From: Trifolium pratense
Lineage: Eukaryota > Streptophyta > Magnoliopsida > Fabales > Fabaceae
Direction of reading: 5' to 3'
NCBI RefSeq assembly: GCF_020283565.1
Contig: NC_060062.1
Location: 49,808,439-49,872,438 of the forward strand
DNA length: 64,000 nt
The notes beneath the pieces are model-generated. The model had not been told where the DNA came from and ran no database searches. It worked only from the letters and a program-made list of their open reading frames with translations. Below are positions 22,541-33,126 of the stretch, piece by piece. Each line of letters begins with the position of its first letter. Position 1 is the stretch's first letter. Both the position numbers and the translations under genes were made by a program.

Positions 22541-23024
22541 TCTATAACAATATATAAAGGGGATAAGGGAGTTTGGGCTGGATTTTTTTTGGTCCATTTT
22601 GCCCTTAACTTCCTTTATGATTTTTTAATTATTCCATAATTGCCCTTAACTTCCTCTCTTTTTTTTTATGGTTTTTTCATATATACTATTCTATAACAAT
22701 ATATAAAGGGGATAAGGGAGTTTGGGCTGGATTTTTTTTGGTCCATTTTGCCCTTAACTTCCTTTATGATTTTTTAATTATTCCATAATTGCCCTTAACT
22801 TCCTCTCTTTTTTTTTATGGTTTTTTCATATATACTATAATATATAAAAAGAATACATGAGTTTTGGGGTAAAATTTTCATAATACCAACATTACCCTTG
22901 CTTTTTTTTAGTAGCAACAAAAATCTTTTATTAACAAACTCACCATAACATAAGGCGTATCTTTTTTTTTTGGTACATAAGTTAGACACAGGCAGACGCG
23001 TTCCGCGCCTGCCTGGCCCGCTAG
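22541..23024 (+). mobile_element. Small non-autonomous Helitron (484 bp)
   Basis: The 3' terminus has an 11-bp stem hairpin (22990-23000 with 23004-23014, one mismatch), six bases, then CTAG followed by T. The 5' terminus starts TC (TCTATAACAATATATAAAGG) after an A, so insertion was between A and T as Helitrons require. The 5' 149 bp is tandemly duplicated (starts at 22541 and 22690) and a third, diverged start-like sequence begins near 22838. No coding sequence. Confidence 0.75.
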
Positions 23025-25525
23025 TTCATATAGACTGGACCAATTTTATGTCAAATCTATCGTTAAACTCATTTCCAAAATAGTTGAACCCACTTGAACC
23101 GTAACCGATGAAAGAGAGTATAGGGTATGAAGTGTACTATCTGGAATATTATTAAAATAAACAATGCTATTTATTCTCCAAAATTTTAGTTCAATTGACA
23201 GACCTCATGATCGCAGTTCGAAACCCTTCTTTATTTCACATAGCAATGAAAAATTTCATTTACAAGAGAAATAGGCACTGAGGAGTCTGGTAGGTCCAAT
23301 GTTTAGTGGCCTCATTTGGTTGACCTGTCAAACTCTTTGACAATGGTGAGTTTGACAGGTAAAAATATATCTTTTGGTATATGTGAATGGAAGGCCATGG
23401 GAAGATTCTGATCAAATTAAGGGGGAGAATAGCAATCATCCTCTTTGATGCCTCTTTCTCTCTGATTAATGGAGCCCTCCATAACTTTGAAAAATAGAGA
23501 GGATCTTAGATTTGTTACTTCCGTAATATATACCATATTATTTCATTTATATATAAAAGTTTAGGTGAGTTGAGAATTGCTTAATTAGCAATTCTTGGCT
23601 TTATTTTGTATCTTATTTAACAACTCCTGATACAGTATATGGGTTTAGTGAGCACTTTCAAGTAAAAAATCTCAGATATTTTCCCAAACAAAATGGATGA
23701 GGCCAATTTAAGTACGTTCCCAGCAGCAGTATATAGGAGACATTGCAGGTATAGCAGTTTGGTGACCATGAGACTTTGAAAGAGAAGCATTTTCCTTGGA
23801 CAACAACCAGCGGAAGATATAAATAAATTTCAAGAACTAAGAATCCCCTTTAGACATAGTTGTTTCAGAACCAAAGATGAAAGCAGATCTGCGAGGTTAC
23901 CTAAATAATATAACCTACAAGTAACCATGAGTTTGTTTAACATGGGAAGGGTGAGAGTATCAAAAGGGTAAGTAAGAACATCACTGATCAATTATAAAAC
24001 ACAAGCTTCCAAGCAATCGCTTTATTCACGGCTTATCAAATCACTGTCTAAGATAGTTAATACCATGTACTACTAACTAATAATGTGAGCAATAGTTAAA
24101 ACATTTCAAGATCAACACAAATTCAGCACTACATGCATGCATCATAGAACCCAATGTTTGAGATCACCCGAAGACCGTCATTCTCAAGTCTAAGCCGGAA
24201 AATAATAGGTGCAGCTTCACCAACCAAATCCAAATAAACGACTAGCGTAAAAATTAATTCCAAAGGATTCAAAACAGATAAATATGGGCAATACAGTATC
24301 GTGATAACATACAATTATAGTGATGTTAATTCCGTGCAAACTAAGAGCAATAAAATAAAGGAACAATCAGCCTATTTAGAGGTGTCAGATCAAAGCAGTA
24401 AATTCATTAGTAACCTCTACAAAATCCAGAAATAATGAAACCAATAGTAACAAACAAAATGTCAGGATCAACCACATTATCTTCAACCGTCTCAGTTTAA
24501 ACAAAAAATAACACGAAAAGCTGTTGGATTACCCTCCCGTGTGTATTTTCTCAAATTAACTGATGCTGGTCAAGGATGTTAAACTCTTTCCCAGCTGCTT
24601 AACCTTTTCCCCTCTGAAACTGTGGCTGGTTCTCCTGTGTGTGTAATCTGTTATGCATGAGTCAAAAAATCCTAGTAAGTGCTTGTGTACTCTGTATGAG
24701 CAGGATCACAGAGAGTCTCTTGATGTATACTGCGTGAAAAATAAGTGTGTGCTTGTAAGAACAGGGGTGATAGAGTGACATGCTGTGAATGAGCAAGGTG
24801 GAAGTTTGGATGTGTGAAAAAAGGGTATGTGACGAAAACTCGGGGTAAGGAATGTGTACAACATTGATACTTTGTGAATGACAGTGAAATATTGTAAGAT
24901 AATTGCTTTATTTGCAGCAAGTGAATGAAAAATTATTTTATTTATTGAAAAAAGTGTGTTTTGTTAACTTTAAATATTAGCCAAAACAAAAAAAAAAAAT
25001 GTTCACAAGGGGCCTCATCACAATTGGTTACGGATCGATCTTATAGAGTATTTCATTTGTTTAAGTTAAAAATACTAATCATCAGAACCAGATGAAAATT
25101 AGACTGATAAAATATGTGTTTTTTTAATAGTCTAATATATTAGTGGTGTACAATTTCACATATATTCAACACTTTGTATCTTGAAAAACAAAATCCTCCA
25201 CTAGTAAATTTTCAAGATTATAAAGCTTGGATATTCATTTTCCTTTCTATAGCGTACAACAGAAACAGTAACTAAGTGTGGAAAAGTTATGTTAGCATAT
25301 ACAAGCAATGCAACTTATCAAGGCTAAAAGATATCATCTTAAAACTCGATACATATGAAACAAACGACAGGACCTTATCACCTTAAAGTTAAACATAGAT
25401 ATAAGTATCAAGTGCAGAATGAGCAAATTACTAGACGGAAAAATTAATGCAAGGAATTCATACAGATCATGCATTTTGAACTATTTTATTTTAAATTAAA
25501 AAGCCAACTTTATAAACAACATCTC
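23025..25525. other. Intergenic DNA downstream of MED4
   Basis: No gene I can support. A 14-bp-stem hairpin (ACCTGTCAAACTC ... GAGTTTGACAGGT, 23322-23361) and a SINE-like relic (23185-23240) are visible. The minus-strand sequence 24600-25525 may be MED4 3' UTR: a donor-like ACAG|GTGAGA lies at about 25528, 40 bp after the stop. The 60-codon minus ORF at 24129-24314 was not recognised. Confidence 0.4.
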
Positions 25526-25569
25526 ACCTGTACTGTCGACAATTTGAGAAGATAAGTTTCACTGATTTT

Positions 25570-26772
25570 TCAATCTTCGTCATCAGAACTTGCCTCATCA
25601 CTACTATAATCACTACTATCACTCCCTCCGAGATCCAAATTAACATGCTGCACTTGAATAATTTCTGGTTGCTTGGGCTGAGGAATTTGAGGGTGTAATT
25701 TTTGTTCCTCAAATCTTGGTACTGGAAGTGAGTCAATATGAGGCAATGCTACAGGATCCCCAGGTTTCCACCCAGGTGGGGGCATAATTGGTATATCAAT
25801 AGGCAATTGTACAGGCATTCCAGGCTTCCAACCAGGCGGAACTGCAAAATTTGGAGGAAGCATCCCTTGAATTGCAGGCAAATTTGCAAGTGGATTGGTA
25901 TCCACAGGTTGAAAAGGCTCAATAATAGCTTCAACTGCTTTCTCCTTAGTTTCAACAGCTTTAGGCAATCCAATATCAAGGTCTGCAAAATTATATAACT
26001 GTGAAGCTCTCATTTGTTCATCTTGCGGTGCAGGTGGCATTGCTCCGCGAAGAGGAGCCGTTCCTGCTCCAAATTCTGGTGGTGCAAAGGTTGTATAACT
26101 TATTCGATGAGCATATGATAATATATCTGATATTTTCAGCTGAGATGAGACATTTGAGGTGGTTAAAGAATCATCGTTACTGCCATCTTCTGATTTCAAT
26201 CTCTTGATGCTACGGCGATAATCAGAGTAGTCATCAACAAGAATATCAAGTTCCCGCTCAGCATCTTTGAGTTTGTTGGCAAATGCAAGAAGTGCTGAAT
26301 CTTTTGACCGAATTTCACCATCGATCTTTTTCTTAGCATCTTGTAAATCAATAATTTCTTGGAGTTCAGAAACAGCTTCAAAGATTTGCGTTTGAAGGGA
26401 GGTGAAAAGTGAAATCATTTCTTTGGTGGTGGAAGGCAGAGACTCAAGCAAGGAAGATGAATGTGGTTGGGTTTGGGAAGAAAGGAATGTTGGGAGTGAT
26501 CCACGGAATGTAGTGACCCAAGCAGATCTGTTGGGTGATACTTCAAAGAGTTTAGAAGCTAAGGTAGCCATTTGGGAAAGAAGTGCTTGTGCTCTAGGGA
26601 GAGGTGGTAAAAGAGTGAGTAGAGCAGCTGAAGGAGCCACAGAATGGTGGTTTTGGTGATGATGGGTCTGCGAAGGAGGTAGCTTTTGAGGGTTAGGGTT
26701 CAGAATTGATGGTGAGTTAGGGTTTGTAAGGCCTAGCATGGCAGGGGACTGCACGATTTGGTGTTGAAGCAT
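25570..26772 (-). CDS. MED4: Mediator complex subunit 4
   Basis: Middle-module subunit of Mediator, which bridges transcription factors and RNA polymerase II in the nucleus. Intron-free 400-codon CDS. The start MLQHQIVQSP is the conserved plant MED4 N-terminus. A Ser/Pro/His-rich linker (15-60) is followed by LLPPLPRAQALL, a predicted coiled-coil region (about 115-185, with DLQDAKKKIDGEIRSKDS), the conserved block ISYTTFAPPEFGAG (about 225-238), PPAPQDEQMRASQLY, two PPGWKPG repeats (312-318, 332-338) and an acidic tail ending SSDYSSDEASSDDED. All hallmarks are present and unbroken. It probably has a 3-kb intron in its 5' UTR (see separate entry). Confidence 0.96.
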   Translation of the reverse strand: MLQHQIVQSPAMLGLTNPNSPSILNPNPQKLPPSQTHHHQNHHSVAPSAALLTLLPPLPRAQALLSQMATLASKLFEVSPNRSAWVTTFRGSLPTFLSSQTQPHSSSLLESLPSTTKEMISLFTSLQTQIFEAVSELQEIIDLQDAKKKIDGEIRSKDSALLAFANKLKDAERELDILVDDYSDYRRSIKRLKSEDGSNDDSLTTSNVSSQLKISDILSYAHRISYTTFAPPEFGAGTAPLRGAMPPAPQDEQMRASQLYNFADLDIGLPKAVETKEKAVEAIIEPFQPVDTNPLANLPAIQGMLPPNFAVPPGWKPGMPVQLPIDIPIMPPPGWKPGDPVALPHIDSLPVPRFEEQKLHPQIPQPKQPEIIQVQHVNLDLGGSDSSDYSSDEASSDDED

Positions 26773-29700
26773 TTTGTATTGATGCCTTTTGTCTTTTTCA
26801 GTATTCTTGTATCTCTAAATAAAAAGTCAGGCAACAGATTGGAGAGCAGAGCTGAGACAGAGCCACCCGGTAATAATATCAACTGTGCAACAGAAGAACA
26901 TAAAAATTATTCAGTATATAACATATCACATACGTGCTGTCCAATATATATATATATATATCACTTGTGTAACAAGTGATATCCTACTTTCTTAAGACCT
27001 AAATCCAAGTACAAAGAAAGTATAATGTTTTGTTATTTATATTCTACTCTCTCAAGTTAAATTGAATTATTTAATTTTAAAATTCTTTTTATGATGCAAA
27101 AATGGAAGTACTTAGAAGGAAGAATGACTAATTTTCTGGTAACAACTAATGGATTGGAAAAATATAACAAGTATGTTAAAATCCTCTGCATAACATATTT
27201 ATAAACTAGCAAGTAACAATTCATTGGTGAATGAAATATCTGAGCAATATCCAATGAATGAAAACAGTTATACTCTAGATGATTACCTAGTTACATCAGA
27301 ATGCAATTTGATTCTCTATATTGAATCTAAATAAATTACATTGTAGGATTCTGTGATACCCTACCAGTACAATCAACAATCAGTAACATATACATGTAAC
27401 ATATACTTGGTGCAATAATAGTAATGAAGGAACTCATTCAGCCTCATATATGGTATTCATTTTGTTTTTGTATAATGGTTAGGTAGGAGCTGTGATAATT
27501 AAATAAATAAATGATTCAACACGTTGCTCTAATGCTCTCTTATGTAGAGATTATCAGTCATATATGGTAGTTGCTGAAAGTTACCAAAATGTTAGTTTGA
27601 AACATTAGGGAGTAAACTAATTGAAGATCACCCAAGCATACGGCATATATAAACATCAAGTGTTCATTACACAAGGTCTAGTAAGGCCCACATAAGATTA
27701 GACTACACTAGGCTGTACTATATCAGCAAAATAAACCATAAAAAATCTGTGTCCTAAGTAGCAACAGTACAAAAGAAAATAAACTATAAAGGGAAACTTT
27801 ATCCGACTATAAAGATTTTTTTTCCATACAAAATATTTACACAAATCACTTAAAGGACACAGCCTATATTTTACTATTGTCCACTATACACAGTGAACAT
27901 GAGTAAAAGACTGGATTAGAATTAGACACACATGCCCAGAGTTCAGAAGGAGTGAGTGTCCAGTGAAAGAATATAGAAACGGGCAATAATTATTCCCATA
28001 TATTCAAACCTCCTGCTGATTGGGTCATCTTCAAAGTGCGCCCCAGACACATGCATTGAATGGTATTGAAATAACATACACCGGTATGTCATCAAATCCC
28101 AGTATCAATAGTCATCAAATGATTCCAATGGAAAATGAGGATGTTAAACAGAAATTTAACAAATATACAAAGAACCAATTTACTTTACACTTCCATTAAA
28201 TGCCATAGTCTGATCCACAACATTTTATACTTCTGCCACTTTCAATTTACCCTAATATTATAATTTCTTTTATATTACAAGTTAAGATAACATATAAAAC
28301 TGCCCTTCTTGCTGATGAGCTTCAAGACAGTCTAGAATTGTATAAATCCACATTGTATCTCATTTTAATTTAAACCATAAGTATGACTATACACCTTTGG
28401 ATTCACATGACTAATTACCGTAGTCAATAGCTTAATGCAATCCAAGTTAATTGTCAAGAATCTAAGACTATAAATTTAAATCCTGTCTGTACATTACAAT
28501 TTACAATTACTCGCATAATATTCCGTCCCCTATTTATTATAGAAAACAGTGCCAACAAAAACAAGAGAAACTTAACTCAGCAAATCCAATAGCTTTACTA
28601 TTCGCCAACACTTCAAGTCTGCAACTTCGTATTAATTTAATAAGGCATATGCATTTAACTCTGTCAAACAGAATTTAAGTCAAAACTTACAGCATGCAAC
28701 AGATTTTTTAAAAAATCAAAGCCGCTACGGTGAAGTTTTTGCCAAAACCGGAGAATACCCTCAACCTATAGTCATTATTTTTCTTGGACCTTCTGGTCAT
28801 TTTACCATTAAAGTTTGTTGTCTTCTCCTTTCTTATGTGTGACTGTGTTTTCATTTAGTCTCCACTGAAATCCTTCGTTCTCCCCACCTAAACCCTAAAC
28901 GGCGTGTCTCCTCTCTCCCAGATTCTGGTGGACCTCTTTGTGTGCTTGCATCCTCCCTTTGTACAATCCTCTATGTTCTCTATTCTCCTCTCGGTATGAT
29001 GATACCGAAGAACTTGGAGATAGTGATTTCATTTAAGGAATCACTTGTATTTATTTTAATGCATAGATGAGTTATTTTAGTAAACCTTGGACTCTAAAAT
29101 TTATTTCGCTTTACATTATGTCTGAATATTACTAAAAATGAACTTTGATTCTTAGTTATAAATGTGTCTAACTTTGTATATTCTTCTATTTTTTTAGCTT
29201 TTATATGTCTATGATGTAAATGAAAATTTCTTCTACTGTTTCCCTAAACTCTGACATAGCAGCCACATTGCTACCCGCTATGCCTCTATAGCATTTTGAG
29301 GGTTGGCTGCTATCCAGTATCCATGATTGACTACATAATTCACTTATCAGGTGCAATAATTAATAATTCAATTCCACAATTTATCAACTTAAGAAGTAAC
29401 ATTAACTCCAAACAACCAAACTAACAAACTTTGACAGTTCAGACATATCAATAGGTACTTCTATTTTTCGGATAGACAAAATGTTAGCGAATTAGTGGTA
29501 ATGTTCGTTTCCAAGGTTTGTACCGACCTCCACCTTAAAACTCCTTCGGTGTCCCTTAGCTCACCGAACGAGCTACCTACATTGGACATCAATAGCGACT
29601 TCTATCTAATTTCACTCCAACATAATTTAACATAACAACAATATTTTGTTCCCTGAATCAAAAGAAAATAGTATCCTAAGTTCCTAACTAGAAATTTTTC

Positions 29701-29998
29701 AAATTCACAAACAAACAACTATCTAATCGAAATAAATATCATTAAAGGAATGCAGTCAAGTAGTGAAAACCAAAGAAATACTCCAAAAAAAATGAATTTT
29801 GAAGCTTATAAACCCTAATTGTTAAAAGGAAAATATAATAATACCTTAAATGGGCGATGTAGTGAAAACCTTCACTGTGGAGATGATCAATCACCGGAAA
29901 ATGTGATTTAAAGGAGAGAAAGGTGAACATGATATGGGTTTTGTGATGAAAGATTAGAGCATGAAAATGCCAAAGCTCGTGAGAAAGAAGCAAGAATG
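26773..29998 (-). other. MED4 5' UTR: probable leader exon and 3.03-kb leader intron
   Basis: Upstream of the ATG the minus strand has an acceptor CTTTTTATTTAG|AGATAC (intron end at 26815). At 29845 a donor TTTAAG|GTATTA closes a pyrimidine-rich leader exon of about 150 bp. Long 5'-leader introns are common in plant housekeeping genes. The intron holds no coding sequence; it contains a SINE (29465-29587). This is inferred from splice signals only. Confidence 0.55.
29465..29587 (-). mobile_element. SINE in the MED4 leader intron
   Basis: The minus strand reads TAGGTAGCTCGTTCGGTGAG (box A) and GGTCGGTACAAACC (box B). The flanks ATCAATAGGTACTTCTAT (29447-29464) and ATCAATAGCGACTTCTAT (29588-29605) are an 18-bp duplication with two mismatches, so this is an older insertion than the SINEs at 4345 or 21166. 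Confidence 0.78.
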
Positions 29999-29999
29999 A

Positions 30000-30035
30000 A
30001 GAGATTATAGAGAATCGGAGCGTTTATATACTTTT
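30000..30035 (-). promoter_or_regulatory. Probable MED4 core promoter (TATA box)
   Basis: The minus strand has TATATAAA (30023-30030), about 30 bp before the start of the pyrimidine-rich leader exon. Position and spacing fit a plant TATA box; not proven. Confidence 0.5.
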
Positions 30036-30149
30036 TTGACAATTTTGTTTTTTTTGACGCAGATAATTTTTTATATATAATCTAAGTGTTGTACCCAAAA
30101 AAAATGGTTTTTACTCCAAAAACTAACTAAAGTTTGACTAAAAAAAAAC

Positions 30150-30385
30150 TAAGTCATTAGGCTCAAGTGGTTAATCAGCTTCACCAAAATTGATGAATTT
30201 TATGAGAACCTGGATTCGATTCTTGGGTGGAACAATTTGGTTGATAATACTTTAAATTATAAGAAACATCTTCTCTAAAAATTGAAAGGGTGGAACAATT
30301 TGGTTGATAATACTTTAAATTATAAGAAACATCTTCTCTAAAAATTGAAAGGGTAAAAATATAATAATAATAATAATAATAATAA
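30150..30385 (+). mobile_element. SINE with duplicated 3' unit and TAA-repeat tail
   Basis: Head TTAGGCTCAAGTGGTTAATC (box A) and CCTGGATTCGATTCTTGG (box B). The following 63 bp (TGGAACAATTTGGTTGATAA...) occurs twice in perfect tandem (30228-30290, 30291-30353), then a TAA/ATA repeat tail. No target duplication found. Confidence 0.65.
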
Positions 30386-30464
30386 TGATAATTCATGTAT
30401 ATAAATGTTGTGTTCGATTGTTCTTATGAGTTTATCTCGGTTGGTAGAAACGTCGCATTATATA

Positions 30465-30510
30465 TTAACAGGACACCCGTGCGTCCGCACGGGAGTCGCG
30501 GCGTTGCCGC
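30465..30510 (-). other. GC-rich hairpins, possible decayed Helitron end
   Basis: Two adjacent palindromes stand out from A+T-rich flanks: CCCGTGCG-TC-CGCACGGG and GCGGC-GTT-GCCGC. On the minus strand the first would sit about 9 bp before TCCTGTT, where a Helitron would have CTRR. The terminus is not canonical, so this is a suggestion only. Confidence 0.35.
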
Positions 30511-30614
30511 TCCTCACTTGGTAAGATGAAATTTATTGAAAAGTAGATTAAAAGATAAAAAAATAGAAAGAATATAATATTTGGTAAAAAAAATAAAAAA
30601 AGAACAATGGTAAA

Positions 30615-31775
30615 ACCATCACCAAAAAATCTTAGGTCTCTGTATTAATATAGGAATATAAATATAGATAATATAGAAATTATGAAAAAAAAAAGAAAAA
30701 AAAACTACCTTATTAATATATTAGTAAAAACATAGGTGTTGAAAAATCACAAAAAAACTTATGTCCATGTATTAATATATGAGTATAAATATAGTCCCGT
30801 AAAAATTAATAAAAAATAGGCAATCGTATTAATATGTTAGTGAAAATATAGGTCTCGCAACAATCATCAAAATAATTAGGTCATCGTATTAAATATGAGT
30901 ATAACCACTAAAATTGTAAAAAAAAATAGACAACTTAATTTTTATTTTATTTTTGTTACAAACAACTTAATTAATATATAATTAAAAGTATAAGTCCCGT
31001 AGAAACCACACAAACAAAAAAGTTTCCATATTAATATATGAGTTTAAATATAGGTCCCGCAAATGTTATAAAAGAACGGGCAAGTTTATTAATATGAGTA
31101 AAACTCACAGGTCCCCATGTACCCAAAAAAACACATAGGTCCTCAGAAATCACACAAAAGATTAGGATCTCGTATTAATATATAATTATAAATATAGGTC
31201 TAAAAAAATAATAAAAAATTGAAAACTTCGGTAATAAGGGTAAAAACATAGACCCCGCAGAAATTACACAAAATATTATATCTTTGTATTAATATATGAT
31301 CCTAAATATATGTAATGCAAAAATTATGAAAGAATGACAACTTTATTAATATATGATTAAAAATATAAGTCTCGTAGAAATCAGAAAAAAAATATAGGTT
31401 CTCGCATTAATATCTGAGTATAAATTTAGGTCATACATAAATTATTAGAGATCAGAAAACCTTATTAAAAAGAGGAAAATCATAGGTTCCACAAAATTCA
31501 CACAAAAGATTATGTCCCCGTATAAATATATTAGTATAATACGTAAAATTATAAAAAAAAATAAACAACTTTATTAATATATGATTAAAAATATAATGCC
31601 CTTAGATATAACAAAAAAAAGGTTCCCGTATTAATATGAATGTAACCCGTAAAATTATTTAAAAAAATAGATAACATAATATATTAGTAAAAACACAAGT
31701 TCCGTGAGAGTCGCAAAAAATAGTAGATTTTCAAATTAATATATAAGTATAAATATAGATTTTGCTGATGGTATT
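30615..31775. repeat. Degenerate tandem repeat field
   Basis: Roughly 60-75-bp units recur many times, built on GTATTAATATATGAGTATAA, ATATAGGTCCCGCA and AAATTATAAAAAAA-type words, heavily diverged. The same unit resumes at 32400-32610. No coding potential. Confidence 0.8.
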
Positions 31776-31829
31776 GATGCTCAATCTATTCCAAAAAAAT
31801 GGCCAATGTATTGATTACACAAAATATTA

Positions 31830-32255
31830 CTCCCCCCGTTATTTTATAAGTGTCCAGTTTTATCAAATTTAGTGTTTAAAAAAAAATTAACTGTCCAGTT
31901 TGTGTTTTAAGCATACAATTTGTCAATTATACCCTTTGTCAATTATTATTATTATTATCTTTTTCAATAATTTTTTTATATATATGTTTGAAAAACTAAA
32001 GTTTTTTTAAAAAATGAATTTTGTTCCTTTTTTTTTACAATAGGAAAGTTTGTTTCTTCCTTGTTATATTCATATTTAAACAAAATTTGTTACCAATTTA
32101 TTTTTGTATAAAAATAAATTTATTTGAAAGAGTGCAAAAAATAGAATTTATTGGTGAATTAAGATGAGGGTATAATAGGAAGATAATGTGCAAAAATCCA
32201 CTTTCTTAATTTAGTGTAATCATTCTAACTGAACACTTATAAAAAACGGAAGGAG
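31830..32255. mobile_element. Stowaway-type MITE (426 bp)
   Basis: Ends CTCCCCCCGTTATTTTATAA and ACACTTATAAAAAACGGAAG-GAG, flanked by TA (31828-31829, 32256-32257). It interrupts the degenerate tandem-repeat field. Confidence 0.82.
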
Positions 32256-33120
32256 TAAAATATTAAAATGAAATTAATCACCTCAAGAAAAATTTTAAAA
32301 TATTGAAATTATTTACTAACTTTCAAATATGACACAAAATACCCATGAAAGTGATGATGTGTCAAATTATTAAGTAGGGGTAACATGAGATTTTCACATG
32401 TATCTTATTTTCTTAGGTCCCTGTATTAAATATATATATATATATATATGAGTATGAATATAGTACGTAAATTTTTTTTCTTTCATATATAAGTATAAAT
32501 ATAGGTTCCGCAAATGTTATAAAAAAACGAACAAATTTATTATTTGAGTAAAACACATAGGTCATGCATAAATAACACAAAAATTAGGCTATTCTAAATA
32601 CATATCATTTAATTATTCTAAATATGTGTGTATTTAAATAACTAGAGACCAAATTCTTATGACCACTCAATACTTTCTCTTCGGTTGCAAATATACATGA
32701 TACAAAATGATTTTAAAAAATTAAATAAAACAAAACTACATACATAAACAACCGTATTAATAGTAAGGGTCATGTTTTGAGTTTGAATACATTGATAAAA
32801 TATTAAAAATATCAAATCTTTCACTTTTAACTCCAAGTCATAATTGAATAATTAAAAATATTGTTCAAGTGTCTTTCAAATTGACCTATTCTCGTCCACT
32901 CTTAATTCCACCAAAAGATCATCGGATTTGTTGGGGTCTAAGAACAAATTAGAGTATAAAATACCAATAAAAATATAGAGTTGGGTTAGGGATAAATGTT
33001 AACATTCCATCATGTATGTATTCTTAATTACAAATGTGTCACTCTCCTTCAAGTGTGTATTTCGAGAGCATTAGATTATGTGCAAAAACTGCCTCCCACA
33101 TAGATTGCAAAAACTGCCTC
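32256..33120. other. Repeat-field remainder and LINE 5' flank
   Basis: 32400-32610 resumes the degenerate tandem repeat. 32610-32775 is a paralogue of the sequence flanking the LINE at 37747-38919 (see findings). Near 33077-33120 the word TGCAAAAACTGCCTC occurs twice. No gene seen. Confidence 0.55.
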
Positions 33121-33126
33121 ATATAT

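Noticed and set aside
23322..23361. Hairpin ACCTGTCAAACTC / GAGTTTGACAGGT as a miRNA precursor
   Set aside because: The stem is only 13-14 bp, too short for a plant miRNA precursor, and no extended pairing is seen.
24129..24314. Minus ORF with a globular-looking sequence (VGEAAPIIFRLRLENDGLRV)
   Set aside because: Not recognised, no neighbouring exons with matching splice sites; left as unannotated.
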